From: Argentina anserina
Lineage: Eukaryota > Streptophyta > Magnoliopsida > Rosales > Rosaceae
Direction of reading: 5' to 3'
Assembly: GCF_933775445.1 (NCBI RefSeq)
Contig: NC_065872.1
Location: forward strand, 13,454,001-13,518,000
Length of the DNA: 64,000 nucleotides
Positions 43,071 through 55,633 of this stretch are shown here, piece after piece. Each line of letters begins with the position of its first letter. Within the stretch, counting starts at the first letter, position 1. The translations under genes and the position numbers were made by a program. The notes beneath the pieces were generated by a model that had not been told where the DNA came from, ran no database searches, and saw only the letters and a list, made by a program, of their open reading frames with translations.

Positions 43071-44560
43071 TACAAGTTTATAAACATAATTGATGTAATT
43101 TTTGTAACTTTGTAAAAAAAACAAAAACAAACATGTAATACAAACCATTAGCATTTTAATTACACCAAATAAGATAAATATTACAATTTACAATCAAGTT
43201 CGTGGTAAATTTTGTAATTAATTGTTGAAACATGTAAATATAATAATTTGGATAATTTTACACAATATCACACACTATTACATGAAAAATGACAAGTTGA
43301 CTATTATGTGTGAATACGAAAATTTACCACGTTTACAACACATTCATCTTATCTTTTGTAAAATAAACCATAAACATGTAAATATAGTCATAACCCTATA
43401 ATTACAACTTATACAACATTTTTTTACAAAAAAATGTTTATCAATTGTCCTCATATTCTTAATAAAAATGTAATAATTAGAATAACACCCAATTTCACAA
43501 ATGAGTACTTTATTACATGAATGAGAACAATTTAAACTCGTTTTTGTAAATATAATAATTTATCACTTTTGCAACCTAATCGTCTTCAAATTTGTAAAAT
43601 GAGTCAAGAACATGTAGATATGGTCATAATCTTGTAATTACAACTTATACAACATTTTTTACAAATTTTTTTTATCAATTGTCGTCATATTCGTAATAAC
43701 AATGTAAAAAAATATAATAATTAGAATAACACCCAATTTCACAAATGAGTACTTTATTACATGAATGGGGACAATTTAGACTCGTTTTGTAATGATAAGA
43801 ATTTATCACTTTTGCAACCCAATTGTCTTCAAATTTGTAAAATGAGTCATGAACAAGTAAATATGGTCATGACCTTGTAATTACAACTTACTACAACATT
43901 TTTTACAAATTTTTTAATCAATTGTCCTCATATTTGTAATAATGATGTAAAAAATGTAATAATTTAGAATAACACTCAATTTCACAAATGAGTACTCTAT
44001 TACATGAATGAGGACAATTTAAACTCGTTTTGTAATTATAAAAATTTACCACTACTTTTGCAACCAAATCGTCTTCAAATTTATAAAATAAGTTAGGAAC
44101 ATGTAAATATGGTCATGACCTTGTAATTACAACTTATACAACATTTTTTACAACATTTTGTATCAATTATCCTCATATTCGTAATAACAATGTAAAAAAA
44201 TGTAATAATTTATAATAACACCCAATTTCACAAAATGAGTACTCTATTACATGAATGAGGACAATTTAGACTCATTTTGTAAATATATAAATTTTCCACT
44301 ACTTTTGCAACCGAATTGTCTTCAAATTTGTAAAATGAGTAAAAAACATGTAAATATAATCGTGACCTTGTAATTACAATTTTGTATCAGTTGTCCTCAT
44401 ATTCGCAATGTCGTTGTGGAAAATATAATACTTTTCTGAATAATGAAAATTACAAAATAAAACCATCCAATTACACAACCGAAAACTCTATTACATGAAT
44501 TTGATCACATGAACTCTTTTGTGTGTGTGTATATACAGTTATCACCTTCTAAACACATTC
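43070..44560. repeat. 245-bp AT-rich tandem array
   Basis: Marker 'aatttcacaaatgagtactt' and variants at about 43491, 43735, 43979, 44224 and (diverged) 44469 give a spacing of 244-245 bp, and a further diverged unit precedes. Within each unit 'acatgtaaatatggtcat', 'gtaattacaacttatacaac' and 'ttgtcctcatattcgtaata' recur. Strongly AT-rich, no ORF. About six units in all. It could be a minisatellite or the amplified interior of a DNA transposon. Confidence 0.9.
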
Positions 44561-44579
44561 ATCTTCGTGGAGAAATAAA

Positions 44580-44860
44580 ACAGTGTAGGACAATTCTCAC
44601 TTAAGAGTATGTATCATCTCTACTAGAGATTCTCGATTAGAAGCATGTATGACTCCCTAGTTGAGCAATTCTCGCCTAGGAGCTTCTCCAGCATGACAAT
44701 CTCGCCTAGGAGGATGTTATGGTCTTTGTAAGCGTATTTCTCGCCTATGAGCATGTTATCGATTTTAGAAGGATGCTTCCCACGTAGGACCATATGTGAC
44801 TCTATAGTAGGGCATTTATCAACTAAGAACGAAGATCCTGATTCATCTGATACTTGCAAA
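44580..44860 (-). repeat. Short repeat tract with an open minus-strand frame
   Basis: Plus-strand 'ctcgcctaggag' or variants occur at 44671, 44701 and 44740, with looser copies on either side, spaced in multiples of three. On the minus strand 44623-44859 gives a 78-codon frame with loosely repeated 'LIGEK…', 'LLGEI…', 'LLGEN…' units. No known motif. Probably a decaying minisatellite whose period keeps the frame open. Confidence 0.4.
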
Positions 44861-45908
44861 TTACAACTTTATAAAAATAGTGTTAAGCAGTGGAAGTCTG
44901 TGAATGGAATGAAGGAATGGTACTTAGCTAGGTGCTTAAATTGTTAAATACATGTAGATACAGTATATAGGTCCATATCAACTTCTCCAACACGAGCTTA
45001 ATTTAATGGGATCAATATATCATGGAGACCCAATTCGACCAAAAATAAAATTATGGGGACCCGGCACTGTCGATCATATATGAAAAAAGCCAATAATATC
45101 TAGAATATGGGGAAAGTGCATTTGCTTTGCTTCTCTATAGTACCTTCTTTCTGTGGTATAACGAGGGTTTTAGATAATGTCACAGCCTCAGAAGAAAAAG
45201 GATTAAAGTAGAGATTCCTAGTCTATCAGGCATGAAAAAAAGGCCATAGTTCCTATTAAACACATTAGACTCCTTAAGGGAACTGAGGAACGTAGTTAAC
45301 ACTCTCAATCTGCAATTCAATGTGTACGAAAATTGCTCCTTTCATCAGCAAACAATAATTGTTCCAGGAGGATTGTTGACAAGTTAACAGAAGTAATAGA
45401 ATTGATCTCATGCAATAAGTAAATAGGGATATCATATTCAGGCTAACAACTATCAATCCATGTCCCCAAGCAATAGGTATGAAGTACACAACCCAATCCT
45501 CCTCTCTAAACAACTGATAGCAGGCTAACAACTATCTATCCATGTCCCCAAGCAATAGGTATATCATATATTTAAACATGAGGGAAAGACGATTCCTTGC
45601 ATCTCCGAATCAGAAAACAAAACAAATCATAATATTCAACTTCTTAGGTTTCTCAGAGATCGAAGGGTATTGGGGACATTGTAATAAAAGAACTTTTCCA
45701 TTTTCCTACTAACAAATAGGCATGAAATCAAACACAAAGAACCCAGCAACCAGTTTATAATTTGAAATCCAACAATAGAGGTGGGGTACCTGAAACTTTC
45801 TTGAACTCAATAGCCGCCCCCAAATGATCAACTCAATCTTACGACCGGATTGAAAGCGACACGATCGACAAAAATGAAGAGTAGCCCAACTTCTTGTCCG
45901 AATCGCGA
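44861..45908. repeat. Intergenic DNA with an 82-bp duplication
   Basis: 'caggctaacaactatc' followed by 'atccatgtccccaagcaata' occurs at 45439 and again at 45521, a partial direct duplication. Otherwise no gene seen. Confidence 0.55.
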
Positions 45909-45917
45909 AATTAAAAT

Positions 45918-46986
45918 GAGTTTTTTTCACCAACAGTCCCTCAATTCTGGTGTACCTACTAATGTGATACCTCAACTCTTAATCGTACCAATGTGATACC
46001 CAGACTCTAGTATTGCTATCATTGAAGTACTTCCGTCAGTTTTTTTAAACTTTTCCGTTATCTTGGTGACGTGACAGGTACGTGAGGCCCACAAAAAGGG
46101 TTAAAAGACAAAATTAACCTCATCTGAGAGGAGCAATGTTTTTCCCGCCCTTTACCTTGAGAAAGACACCCAACAATTCCAATTTTGGCGCCAATTTTCA
46201 CTCCCTACTTCTTAATTTGTGTCTAATATCTAAACTAAAGAACTACCGCCAACCAGTCGACCACAATCTGATAAAACCTAGATCAATCTCATTTTCTATT
46301 TTTACCCTAGCATTTGTTAAACTAACAGAATAAATATATAAATTTATATGGAACATCTCATTTCCACAATCTCATAAGAATATAGAAACACATAACTTAA
46401 CGAAATTCAACTACATGTACCATTAGTTCTTACAAGCAAAAATCATGGCAGATCAACATAAAAGGTGGCAACTAATGGTACTTAAACATGTATTTGAATT
46501 TCGTTAAGTTATGTGTTTTTATATTCTTATGAGATTGTGGAAATGAGATGTTCCATATAAATTTATATATTTATTCTGTTAGTTTAACAAGTGCTAGGGT
46601 AAAAATAGAAAATGAGATTGATCTAGGTTTTATCAGATTGTGGTCGACTGGTTGGCGGTAGTTCTTTAGTTTAGATAAGAGACACAAATTAAGGAGTAGA
46701 GAGGGAAAATTGGCGCTAAAATTGGAATTGTTGGGTGTCTTTCTCAAGGTAAAGGGCGGGAAAAACATTGCTCCTCTCAGATGAGATTAATTTTGTCTTT
46801 TAACCCTCTTTGTGGGCCTCACGTACCTGCCACGTCACCAAGATAACGGAAAAGTTTAAAAAAACTAACAGAAGTACTTCAATGATAGCAATACTAGAGT
46901 CTGAGTATCACATTGGTACGATTAAGAGTTGAGGTATCACATTAGTAGGTACACCAGAATTGAGGGACTGTTAGTAAAAAAAACTC
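45918..46986. mobile_element. Foldback Mutator-type MITE (1069 bp) with 9-bp TSD
   Basis: Almost the whole element is one inverted repeat: left arm 45918-46428, loop about 41 bp, right arm 46470-46986. Arms start GAGTTTTTTTCACCAACAGT and end with its complement. The 9-bp duplication AATTAAAAT lies at 45909-45917 and 46987-46995; a 9-bp TSD with long TIRs is the Mutator (MULE) signature. The mirror-image ORFs in the arms (46136-46333 plus, 46571-46768 minus) encode nearly the same peptide, are a consequence of the palindrome, and are not called as genes. Confidence 0.93.
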
Positions 46987-47035
46987 AATTAAAATTGCCC
47001 AATCCTGTTCTTCTTCCACTAAAACTAAATTATGA

Positions 47036-47136
<101 letters not shown>

Positions 47137-48271
47137 GAAATTGGATCGCTCCTTTCTTTAATGGAAGCCAACTCAAAAGTGGCGTGGGGAGGAAGAAGAA
47201 GAAGAAGCTATTAATTTCTCTGACGCAATAGAGATGTTTCTGTTTTTTTTTTCAATGTGACCAGGTCGTCCGGTTCCACTTTCCCTTGAATATTTAGGAG
47301 CGTTAGATATATTCGCAATCCAACGGTGAGAAATATTCAAAAAACCCAGTATACAATACTGGTGAGTACTGTAGAATTTTCCTGCATGATTTGCTTCAAG
47401 AAATGGGACTAGAAATTGTTCGACGGGAATCACCTAACGAGTCAAGCAAGCGCAGTAGGTTGTTTCTTAAAGAAGACGTTGTTCAAATCCTAAGAAAAAA
47501 TAGGGTGAGTGCAACAATGATTTTAGTGCAACAAGAGCTTGATTATCCTTTATTTTGTTTATTAGGGAACAGAAGCGGTGGAAGGCATAGCACTGCGTGA
47601 GAATGGTGATGCATACCACACAGAATTGCACTTGCCTGGAAAATCCTTTTCAATGATGAAAAATTTGAGAATACTGATACTTGATGTTGCTGGGGTGCAC
47701 TTCTCTGACGGCCTCGAATATGTTTCAACTTTCAAGTGAGTTACAAAATCTCGTCTGGTGGAAATGTCCTCCACAATCTTTGGCATCACTGAACAACCTA
47801 GAGAACTTACAGGAACTTGAGATGCGCCATAGCCAAATTGAATATATGTGGGAGGGTAAAATGGTATTATATCACTCTATATCGACGATTTATATATCAC
47901 TTAAATGATTGATGGAAGCTAACTATGCTCAATATGTTTTTACAGCCTTTAAAAAGTATGAAACGCATCGACCTCAGCTACTCTTTGAATCTTGTCAAGA
48001 CCCCTGACTTCAGTGGTAGTCCAGATCTTGAATACTCGGTTTTTGAAGGTTGTATACAGCTGAACGAGGTTGACTCATCCGTTGGATCACTCAAAAGACT
48101 AATTGAAATACATTTGACGGGTTGCAAAAACCTTAGGCTTCTTCCGAGCAGTGTATCTGGCTTAAAAAGGCTGAAAATTCTCGATCTTGAGGATTGCTGG
48201 AGGCTTGAGAAATTACCCAAAGACTTGGGCCATTTAGAGAGTCTGGAAGTACTTAATGTGAATAGAACCGC

Positions 48272-51221
48272 TGTAATAACCCTAATTTTCAAAATAATAT
48301 TGGTTTGATTTGAATTCTATAAAGTTATGAAATTCCATTAAAATGAATTTGATTGTTTGCGACTTTACGAAACGGAAACGGAAACGTTTTCGGAATGTTT
48401 AATTAGAAAAACGTTACGTTACCGAATGAATATATCAACTTTTATTCCGTCGCTCGATTGCGAAAACTTTCTTCACGAAAGTTGTAGAGCTCGTCGATAC
48501 GAGTTCGTGAGTATGTGACGCGTTCTAGTCGAACGTCGGACGTGGAAGTTATTAACGTCGCAAGTTCGTTTCCGATTTTGAAAACTAGTATAAATAAGAA
48601 AATTTAGGGATTAGGGTTTCCATTTCTGGAAACCCTTCACCCGCCCCCATTTCCCTCTCTCTCCAGTCACGACTCTCTCCCCGATCGCTCTCTCTCCCTC
48701 CCTCGAGCTTCGCCTGCAACCTCACCGACCGGCCGCCGTGGTGCACAACGCCTAGCCCAGAGGCAACACCCACTCCTCCGCAGTCGACCCCGAGCTTGCG
48801 GCGCTCCGTCTCGCCACCGAGAGCCTCCTCTCTCTCCCCGAACCTTCCTCTGCCTCGCAACCCGATCTTCGCCTCCAAGCTGTTGTGTCCCTCACCGCCG
48901 TTCCCTGGGGCATCGCGAGACCCTCCGCTACCACCCTCTAGCACGTCGTGCCTCGTCTCGCCGCCAAGGAGCCACACCGACGAGTGAAGTTCCTGCGCGA
49001 AGCTCGTCTATGATTCAATCGTTTTCGACGCATTTTGAGCTCCGATCTAGGTAAGGAAGCATTCAATTCATGGTTGTGATGATTGTGTGATGTTTTTAGA
49101 TGGATTGGGAGGATTTTGGAGGAGGATCGGAGGTGTAGGTGGAGAGTTGAGCACCGCCGCCTTAGGCGGCGTGTGTGAGTGCGTGAGGTGGCCAAGAGGT
49201 GGCCTTGGGCCGTGCTGGGGCGGAGAAGAAGGAGAGGGGAAGAAATGGGGCGGCGGTGGCGTGCTACGCGCCGGCCCTAGGCTCGGCGCGTTTGCCCCAC
49301 GCGCAGCTTGCCGGAGGTAGCACGTGTACCCCACGCGCCGTCACGTGCGGCGGCGCGTGAACAATGAATTCAAATAGTAAATTGTAAAATTTATTATTAC
49401 GACAGTGAATGTAAAAATGTGATTTACGTATGGTAAATGTAAATTTTAATTTATGTACGGTAAATGTAAATTACTTTCAGTAAAAAGTAATTTTGGAAGG
49501 GTAATTCAGTATTTATTATTTACTGAGACAGTATGTACTTTTGAATAGTAATTATACGTACAGAAATATGTAAACAGTATGTACTCGTACAAGAATACGT
49601 AATGGATGTGTATTTGTACAGTAATACATGAATAGTAAATACGTGAATAGTACTCAGGGAACAGTAAATTCGTAAAACCAAAAAATGCTGAACATTAACA
49701 GATTATTACTGTTTCGGCATTTAAAGGTTTACGAAACGTTTCTAAACTCTTTTATTATCTTTTCAAGGTGATCGATGAATCAAGGAAATGAATTATCTTC
49801 GGAAATTGTGGAATTACGCTCGAGTTGATAAGGTGAGTAAAATCTCACATATTTACGAATCTACCTTTGCGGTGAATTCAAGATTTTTGCAAGAGTTTTA
49901 AATATTGAAATACGACATGTATATGATATAGTGAAATATATATATATATATTTGTATAAATGGTAAATAAGTACATATATATATAGTTTGTTATATTATA
50001 TACTGCTATGAATTCATTGTGAATATGTCATTTCGATGACGAGAATTATATATTGAGCATGTGATTTAATTTGTACAATATGAGGTGTCATTATTGTACG
50101 TGGTTTTAACATGGTGTTTGTTAAACCTTTTGTGTTCGGACGTGTTTATAAAATATGACATGTATATGATATAGCGGATTATATATATATTGTATAAATG
50201 GTAAATAGGTACATATATATATAGTTTGCTATATAATGTACTGTTATGATTTTATCGTGATGATGTCATTTTGATGACGGAATTTATATATCGAGCATGT
50301 GATTTTGATTTGTACACTATGAGGTGTGATTATTGTACGTGATTTTAACATGGAGATTGTTAAAATGTTGAATTGTCTTCGGACTTGATTTTTATACAAT
50401 ATGAGGTTTGATTATTGTACGTGTTTGGCATGTCGGAACCTAGACTTTGGTCGGGCGAAAGTTACGATACAGTTTGAGCTCTAGTCTGTCTGCCGGAGTA
50501 CTGCATGTGAGGTAACGGGTGGTTATCGGCTCATGAGTACTCATATTGTTTTGATGTTGGGTAGCAGGTGGTTACCCAATATCGGCGGTGTACTACGTGA
50601 GGGGTAACAAATTGTACCAGCGTTCATTAGTACCCGTATTATAAATATATTTGGGTAACCAGAAGGGTTGCTCGATTTCTCATGAGCACTTTCATTTCAT
50701 ATATTTTTGGGACAACCAGATAGGCCGTCCATTGACTCATGAGTGCATTTATATTTGTTGATTTGTGGATTTTTCGTATATATTGATATGCGAGTTATAT
50801 TTTCATTTTACTCATACGAGCTATAAGATTACCGGGTTTGTGTTTACAATCCCGGTGCACCAATTCCATGGTGTAGGGGATAATTCCGCCGGTGTTAATT
50901 AGTGGAGACTGAGGGACGACTCCGGAGACTCGAAGTTGTTCATTATCCTACTTGTGGTGAGGTTTCTAATGCGGATTTGTGTGTGAGAACTTGTGAGGAT
51001 TTATTTGTGAGTTTTGTGAGAGATTGTGAGGATTATTACATTTCCAATTTATGTAATGTTGAATTATAAATTTGGTTTGTAATAATTGGTTGTCTGAGTT
51101 GTATTGTGAACTCAGTAATGATCCGTTATACATTTAAACGATTTCGATTCGTTAAGATTATTTTGGTGTTTCTCGACTTTGAAATTTTGAGTTTTCTGCT
51201 CGAAATTTTAGGATCGTTACA
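48272..51221 (+). mobile_element. Solo long gypsy LTR (2950 bp) inside TNL C
   Basis: Starts TGTAATAACCCTAATTTTC and ends TTAGGATCGTTACA. The 5-bp target duplication ACCGC lies at 48267-48271 and 51222-51226, inside an LRR codon run. Removing it rejoins the frame seen in relic A ('aatagaactgcc'). It aligns along its whole length with 9721-12724. No internal sequence remains, so it arose by recombination between two LTRs. Confidence 0.95.
48589..48597 (+). promoter_or_regulatory. TATA box of the solo LTR
   Basis: TATAAATAA, at the same place as TATAAAAAG in the LTR at 9721, followed by the conserved 'agggtttcc' leader. If active it would transcribe into the 3' part of the TNL relic. Confidence 0.55.
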
Positions 51222-51690
51222 ACCGCCTTGAGGGAACTGCCTTCTTTCATGGGTCTTCAAAATCTCAAAAAATTTGTTTTATGGATGTAGAGGACCACCG
51301 ATATCTAAGTTGCTGCCTTTGCTGGTTTACGTTATGTAACAATATTGGATCTCTCATTCTGCAATATTTTGGAAGGAGCCATCCCCAATGATATGGCCTG
51401 TCTCTCCTCTTTAAGACTTTAACAGATTTACGTCTACAAGGTAACCAATTTGTTAGCCTTCCTGAGAGCATCAGTCAACTTTACAGGCTTCAACTTCTGA
51501 ATTTGTGCCTTTGCAAGAACCTTCAAAGACTGCCACATCTTCCGTCTGGTGTACTAGTGGAAGCGAACAATTGTGTTTCATTGGAGATTGTGGCAGAACA
51601 TCTGCACGGTCGTTTTTTCTTAAGTGTATGAAACTGGTGAAGCAAGGGAGTGTGGCATTCACATCAATGAAGCGACACCTTCAGTCCCTT

Positions 51691-51883
51691 AGAAATCGAA
51701 CCGACCCGGAAAACCCGAAGTCAATGGTCAATGTTACAAAACGACATCATTTTGTTATATTTATAATTTTACATTATTATTAATTTAATAAAAAAATACT
51801 GTAGTCGATCTCACAGCCGCACCTAATTTCTAACCTAATTGACCTAATGTATAAGAGGCACATTATTTAGCCGACTTATTTCC
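51691..51883. other. Junction between TNL C and the tandem array
   Basis: TNL homology fades just after 51690, at the place where relic A has an intron. No gene; AT-rich. Confidence 0.4.
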
Positions 51884-53275
51884 TTCATATAGTCGCTTCA
51901 TAATGCGATAATTTTATTTTAAACCTAATATAAAGGTTATGATACATTAGTTGACACTTAGGCAATCGAGAACTCTAATTCGAAATATGGTCGATCGACA
52001 CCAGCAGATGTGATCGGTATATATATTTAGGGACCACGTAAAAATTTCGTCCGTTTTGGACATGGTTTGACAGTTCGTACCTACGGTTAACTAAAAAAAG
52101 GCGTTTTGACATATTGAAACCTCATTGACCGGGGCTTTGCCAAATAGATTTCTTCAATGCGACTGCGTACGATAGGTAATAAAAATTATGTGATTTCAGA
52201 TATGCAAACGGCTTTCGGCGTTCGCATATTTGTAATAGGTCTTCTTTTAGGGCATAATAGTGGTGTTTTCGATTTACCGAAAATTTTGACAGTCAAATGA
52301 GGTCTGAATTGGATGAAATTTTTATCGGGTCACTAAATATATATACTGATCACATCGGCTGGTGTCGATCGATCTCTAGAAGTTTTCTTCATATAGTCGC
52401 TTCATAATGCGATAGTTTTATTTTAAACCTAATATAAAGTTTATGATACATTAGTTGACAATTAGGTGATAGTCAACTCTAATTCGAAATATGGTCAATC
52501 GACACCAGCAGATGTGATCGGTATATATATTTAGGGACCCCATAAAAATTTCATCCGTTTTGGACATGGTTTGACCGTTCGTACCTACGGTAAACCAAAA
52601 AAGAGGCGTTTTCACATAATAAAACCTTATTGACCGGGGTTTTGCCAAATAGATTTCTTCAGTGCGACCGCGCACGATAGGTAACAAAAATTAGGTGACT
52701 TCTGATATGCAAACGGCTTTCGGCGTTCACATCTTTGTAATGGATCCTCCCTTAGGACAAATTAGTGGTGTTTTCAGTTTACCGAAAATTCCGACGGTCA
52801 AACGATGTCTGAATTGGATGAAATTTTTACATGGTCACTAAATATATATACCGATGATATCGGATGGTATCGATTGATCCCGAGAAGTTTCCATCATATA
52901 GTCGCTTCATAATGCGATAGTTTTATTATAAATCTAATATAAAGGTATGATACATTAGTGGACACTTCGGTGATCGATAACTTCAGTTCGAAATATGGTC
53001 GGTCGACACCAGCAAATGTGACCAGTATATATATTTAAGGAACCCGTAAAATGTGCGTTCGTTTTGGATATTGATTGACTGTCTATACCTATAGTAAAAA
53101 AAAGTGTTTTGACATATTAAAATCCTCATTGACCGGGGCTTCGCCAAATGAGTTTTTTTTGTGTGACCGCACACAATCGGTGATAAACATTAGGTGATTT
53201 CATATATGCAAATGACTTTTAGTGTTCGCATTTTGCTAATGAGTCTTCCCTTATGACATATTAGTGTTGTTTTCG
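51884..53275. repeat. 505-bp tandem array with internal inverted repeats
   Basis: Marker 'agtcgcttcataatgcgata' at 51891, 52395 and 52900 (spacing 504-505 bp), giving two full units and a third cut short near 53275. Within a unit, 51985-52055 ('gatcgacaccagcagatgtg', 'atcggtatatatatttaggg') is the reverse complement of 52305-52380 with few mismatches, so each unit can fold on itself. No coding capacity. Confidence 0.9.
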
Positions 53276-53626
53276 GGTAAAAGCTCATCGGGCTTGCGGA
53301 CCTCGGCAAGCTTTTCGGATCCACGGGCTAAATGATGAGGCATAAGTCAATTATGTAAGGTATAATCATTAGACCATTAGTTTTTCATCTTTATGTTAAA
53401 TTTTGTACTTTTAAAATTAATATATAATATTACGTATTTTACATACGGGTAAAACTGAAGAAAAAAAAAACGAACCGAACCGAACCTTACTGGTTGGGTT
53501 GGATTATGGGTCACAGTCTCTAAAATAGAAAAACCGAACCGAACCGAACCGAATTTAAAATTTGGGTTGGGTTATGGATTTTGTCCAAAACCGAACCGGA
53601 TGGACCCGTGTCCACCCCTAATATAC
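53276..53626. repeat. CCGAA-repeat stretch, probable non-autonomous DNA element end
   Basis: Runs of 'ccgaaccgaaccgaacc' at 53471-53487 and 53533-53557, then 'tggacccgtgtccaccccta', which resembles the end of hAT-type MITEs (outer sequence TAGGGGTGGACAC). The matching left end was not found. It directly abuts the truncated transposase to the right. Confidence 0.45.
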
Positions 53627-55480
53627 ATGTTGGTACTGTCTTGGCGAACCAGACACAACAAGATCGGATTAACTATCGCACTCGTTTGAATGCATTAGTT
53701 GACTGTGCTCGTTTTCTTCTACGACAAGGGTTGCCATTTCGCAGTCACGATAAATCTGAGAATTCAAAGAACCAAGGGAATTTTAAGGAACTTTTGAAGT
53801 GGCATTCTGATAAAATTGATGATATAAAAAAGATTGTCTTGAAAAATGCTCCAAGAAATCATCAATTAACATCACCAAATATTCAACATGATATTGTCAA
53901 GGTTGCTGTAGTTGAAACTCTCAATATCATAATTAGAGACATAGGTAATGCATTATTCACTATTCTCGTTGATGAGTCTCGTGATGTATTAGGAAAAGAG
54001 CAAATGGATATTGTATTGTGATATGTAAGCAAATGACAAGTAATTGAGCGTTTTGTTGGTGTGAAACATCTTACCGATACTACTTCAGCATCACTTAAGG
54101 TAGTCATTGATCAATTCTTTTCAGAGAACAACTTAAACATATCTAGCCTTCGTGGTCAAGGTTACGATGGAGCTAGTAATATGAGAGGAGAATTTAATGG
54201 TCTAAAAGCACTTATTTTGAAGGAGAACCAATCATCATTTTATGTTCATTGCTTTGCTCACCAACTGCAGCTAGCTATAGTAGCTGTTGCAAAAAAAAAT
54301 CATATCTTAATCTTTGATCTCTTCATATTTGTTGGTACTCTAGTGGATGTTGCTGGAAGCTCATGCAAATGCCGTGATTTTCTTCGAGAAAAGCAAGTGG
54401 CTAAGATTATTGAAGAACTTAATAGTGGTGTTATTCAAGTGGGAGGGGTTTGAATCAAGAAACCACCCTAAAACGACCTGGTGATACAAGATGGAGCTCT
54501 CATTATGGTACTTTGTTAAGTATTATCAACTTATTTTCATCTTTAGTTGAATTGCTTGAAGAAATAAATGATGATGGATCGTCTAGTGATCAAAGGCAAA
54601 ATGCAAGTAGGTTGTTAGACTCACTGGAATCATTTGACTTTGTATTTGTCTACATTTGATGAAGGTTTTGTTGGGAATTACTAGTTATTCATTACATGCA
54701 TTGCAAAGAAGAGATCAAGATATTGTAAATGCAATGAATTTAGTTAAAGTTTGCAGGGGCCAATTGCAAACCATGAGAGACAATGGATGGGATTCTCCTT
54801 TAGGTCAGGTTGTTTCATTTTGCAAAAAGTATGAGATTGATATTCCTAACATGGATGATGTTCCTACTATTCCAGGAAAATCACGGCGTAGAGCTCCAAA
54901 GGTCACTAATATGCATAGATATAAGGTTGAATTGTTCACTGTAGTCATAGATATGCAACTTCAAGAGCTGAATGATCATTTTACAGAGACTACTACGGAG
55001 CTACTTTTTTGTATGTCATGTCTCAGTCCAGCTAATTCATTCTTAGCTTTCAACAAAGAAAAACTAAATCGTCTTGCTGAATTTTATCCTCAAGATTTTT
55101 CTGTAGTATCACTCTTGGCTCTTGAAAATGAATTGGACACTTATATTTCAGATATGCAGAGTAGTGATTTGTTTACAAAACTAAAAGGAATTACTGAACT
55201 TGGAGAAAAGATGGTTCAGACACAAAGAGATCAGGTTTATCTTTTAGTCTACTTGCTCATAACATTGTCCTTGATTCTTCCAGTTGCAACTACCACTGTA
55301 GAAAGAGCATTATGTGCTATGAAGATCATAAAAAGTGATTTCTGAAACCGAACGGGGGACTTGTTGATTGATGAATGACAACATGATTACATATATCGAG
55401 AAAGATATATTTGATGGTGTTGATAATAAAACCATCATGAAAAGATTTCAAAATATGAGCAATCCTCGTGGGCAATTATA
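53627..55480 (+). pseudogene. hAT transposase, zf-MYM1-like (DUF4371 and dimerisation domain)
   Basis: In order: 'NYRTRLNALVDCARFLLRQG', 'NFKELLKWHSDKIDDIKKIV' and 'ILVDESRDVLGKEQMDIVL' (DUF4371), a stop at 54019, 'SLRGQGYDGASNMRGEFNGL' and 'FYVHCFAHQLQLAIVAVAKK', a shift at 54450, 'RPGDTRWSSHYGTLLSIINL', another near 54656, then 'ELLFCMSCLSPANSFLAFNK', and the hAT dimerisation region 'TTTVERALCAMKIIKSDF' with a decayed tail to 55480. The N-terminal TTF zinc finger is missing. At least four lesions; not functional. Confidence 0.88.
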
Positions 55481-55633
55481 ATTACTTTAGAGAAATTTGT
55501 TATTTGTAAGTATTGTAATGATATTATTTTTAGTATTGTAACACGTTATTTTTCATTTATATAATATTTGATTGTTTGTTATTTATCGTTCAAATTTTGA
55601 CCCTCCTAGCTATAAATCCTAGCTACGCCACTG
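53627..55633 (+). mobile_element. hAT element (zf-MYM1-like/DUF4371 type), 5' truncated
   Basis: Transposase relic plus a right terminus: the reverse complement of 55592-55633 starts CAGTGGCGTAGCTAGGATTT, a common plant hAT terminal inverted repeat. The left TIR and the 8-bp duplication (CATGCAGT follows on the right) are not found on the left, so the element is cut at about 53627 next to the CCGAA-repeat block. Confidence 0.8.

Larger units (their letters stand above)
47371..51690 (+). pseudogene. TNL (TIR-NB-LRR) resistance gene relic C, split by a solo LTR
   Basis: Homology begins only at the MHD region ('HDLLQEMGLEIVRRESPNES', about 47385), so TIR and nearly all NB-ARC are missing. Introns are recognisable by comparison with relic A: 47505-47565 and 47856-47945 (GT…AG). 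The second exon (EAVEGIALREN) has a frameshift near 47720 ('EYVSTFK*' against the other frame 'QLSSELQNLVWWKCPPQSL'). The LRR exon 47946-48271 is open ('PLKSMKRIDLSYSLNLVKTP', 'SSVSGLKRLKILDLEDC'). It is interrupted at 48272 and resumes at 51227 ('RELPSFMGLQNL'), ending near 51690 at 'SMKRHLQ'. The C-JID exon seen in relic A is absent. No complete TNL exists in the window. Confidence 0.9.

Noticed and set aside
43070..44560. CRISPR-like array
   Set aside because: Units are 245-bp direct repeats without unique spacers, in eukaryotic DNA. It is an ordinary tandem repeat.
46136..46768. Two opposite ORFs encoding nearly the same 65-residue peptide (MFFPPFTLRKTPNNSNF…)
   Set aside because: They are mirror images created by the two arms of the foldback MITE. 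No gene evidence.
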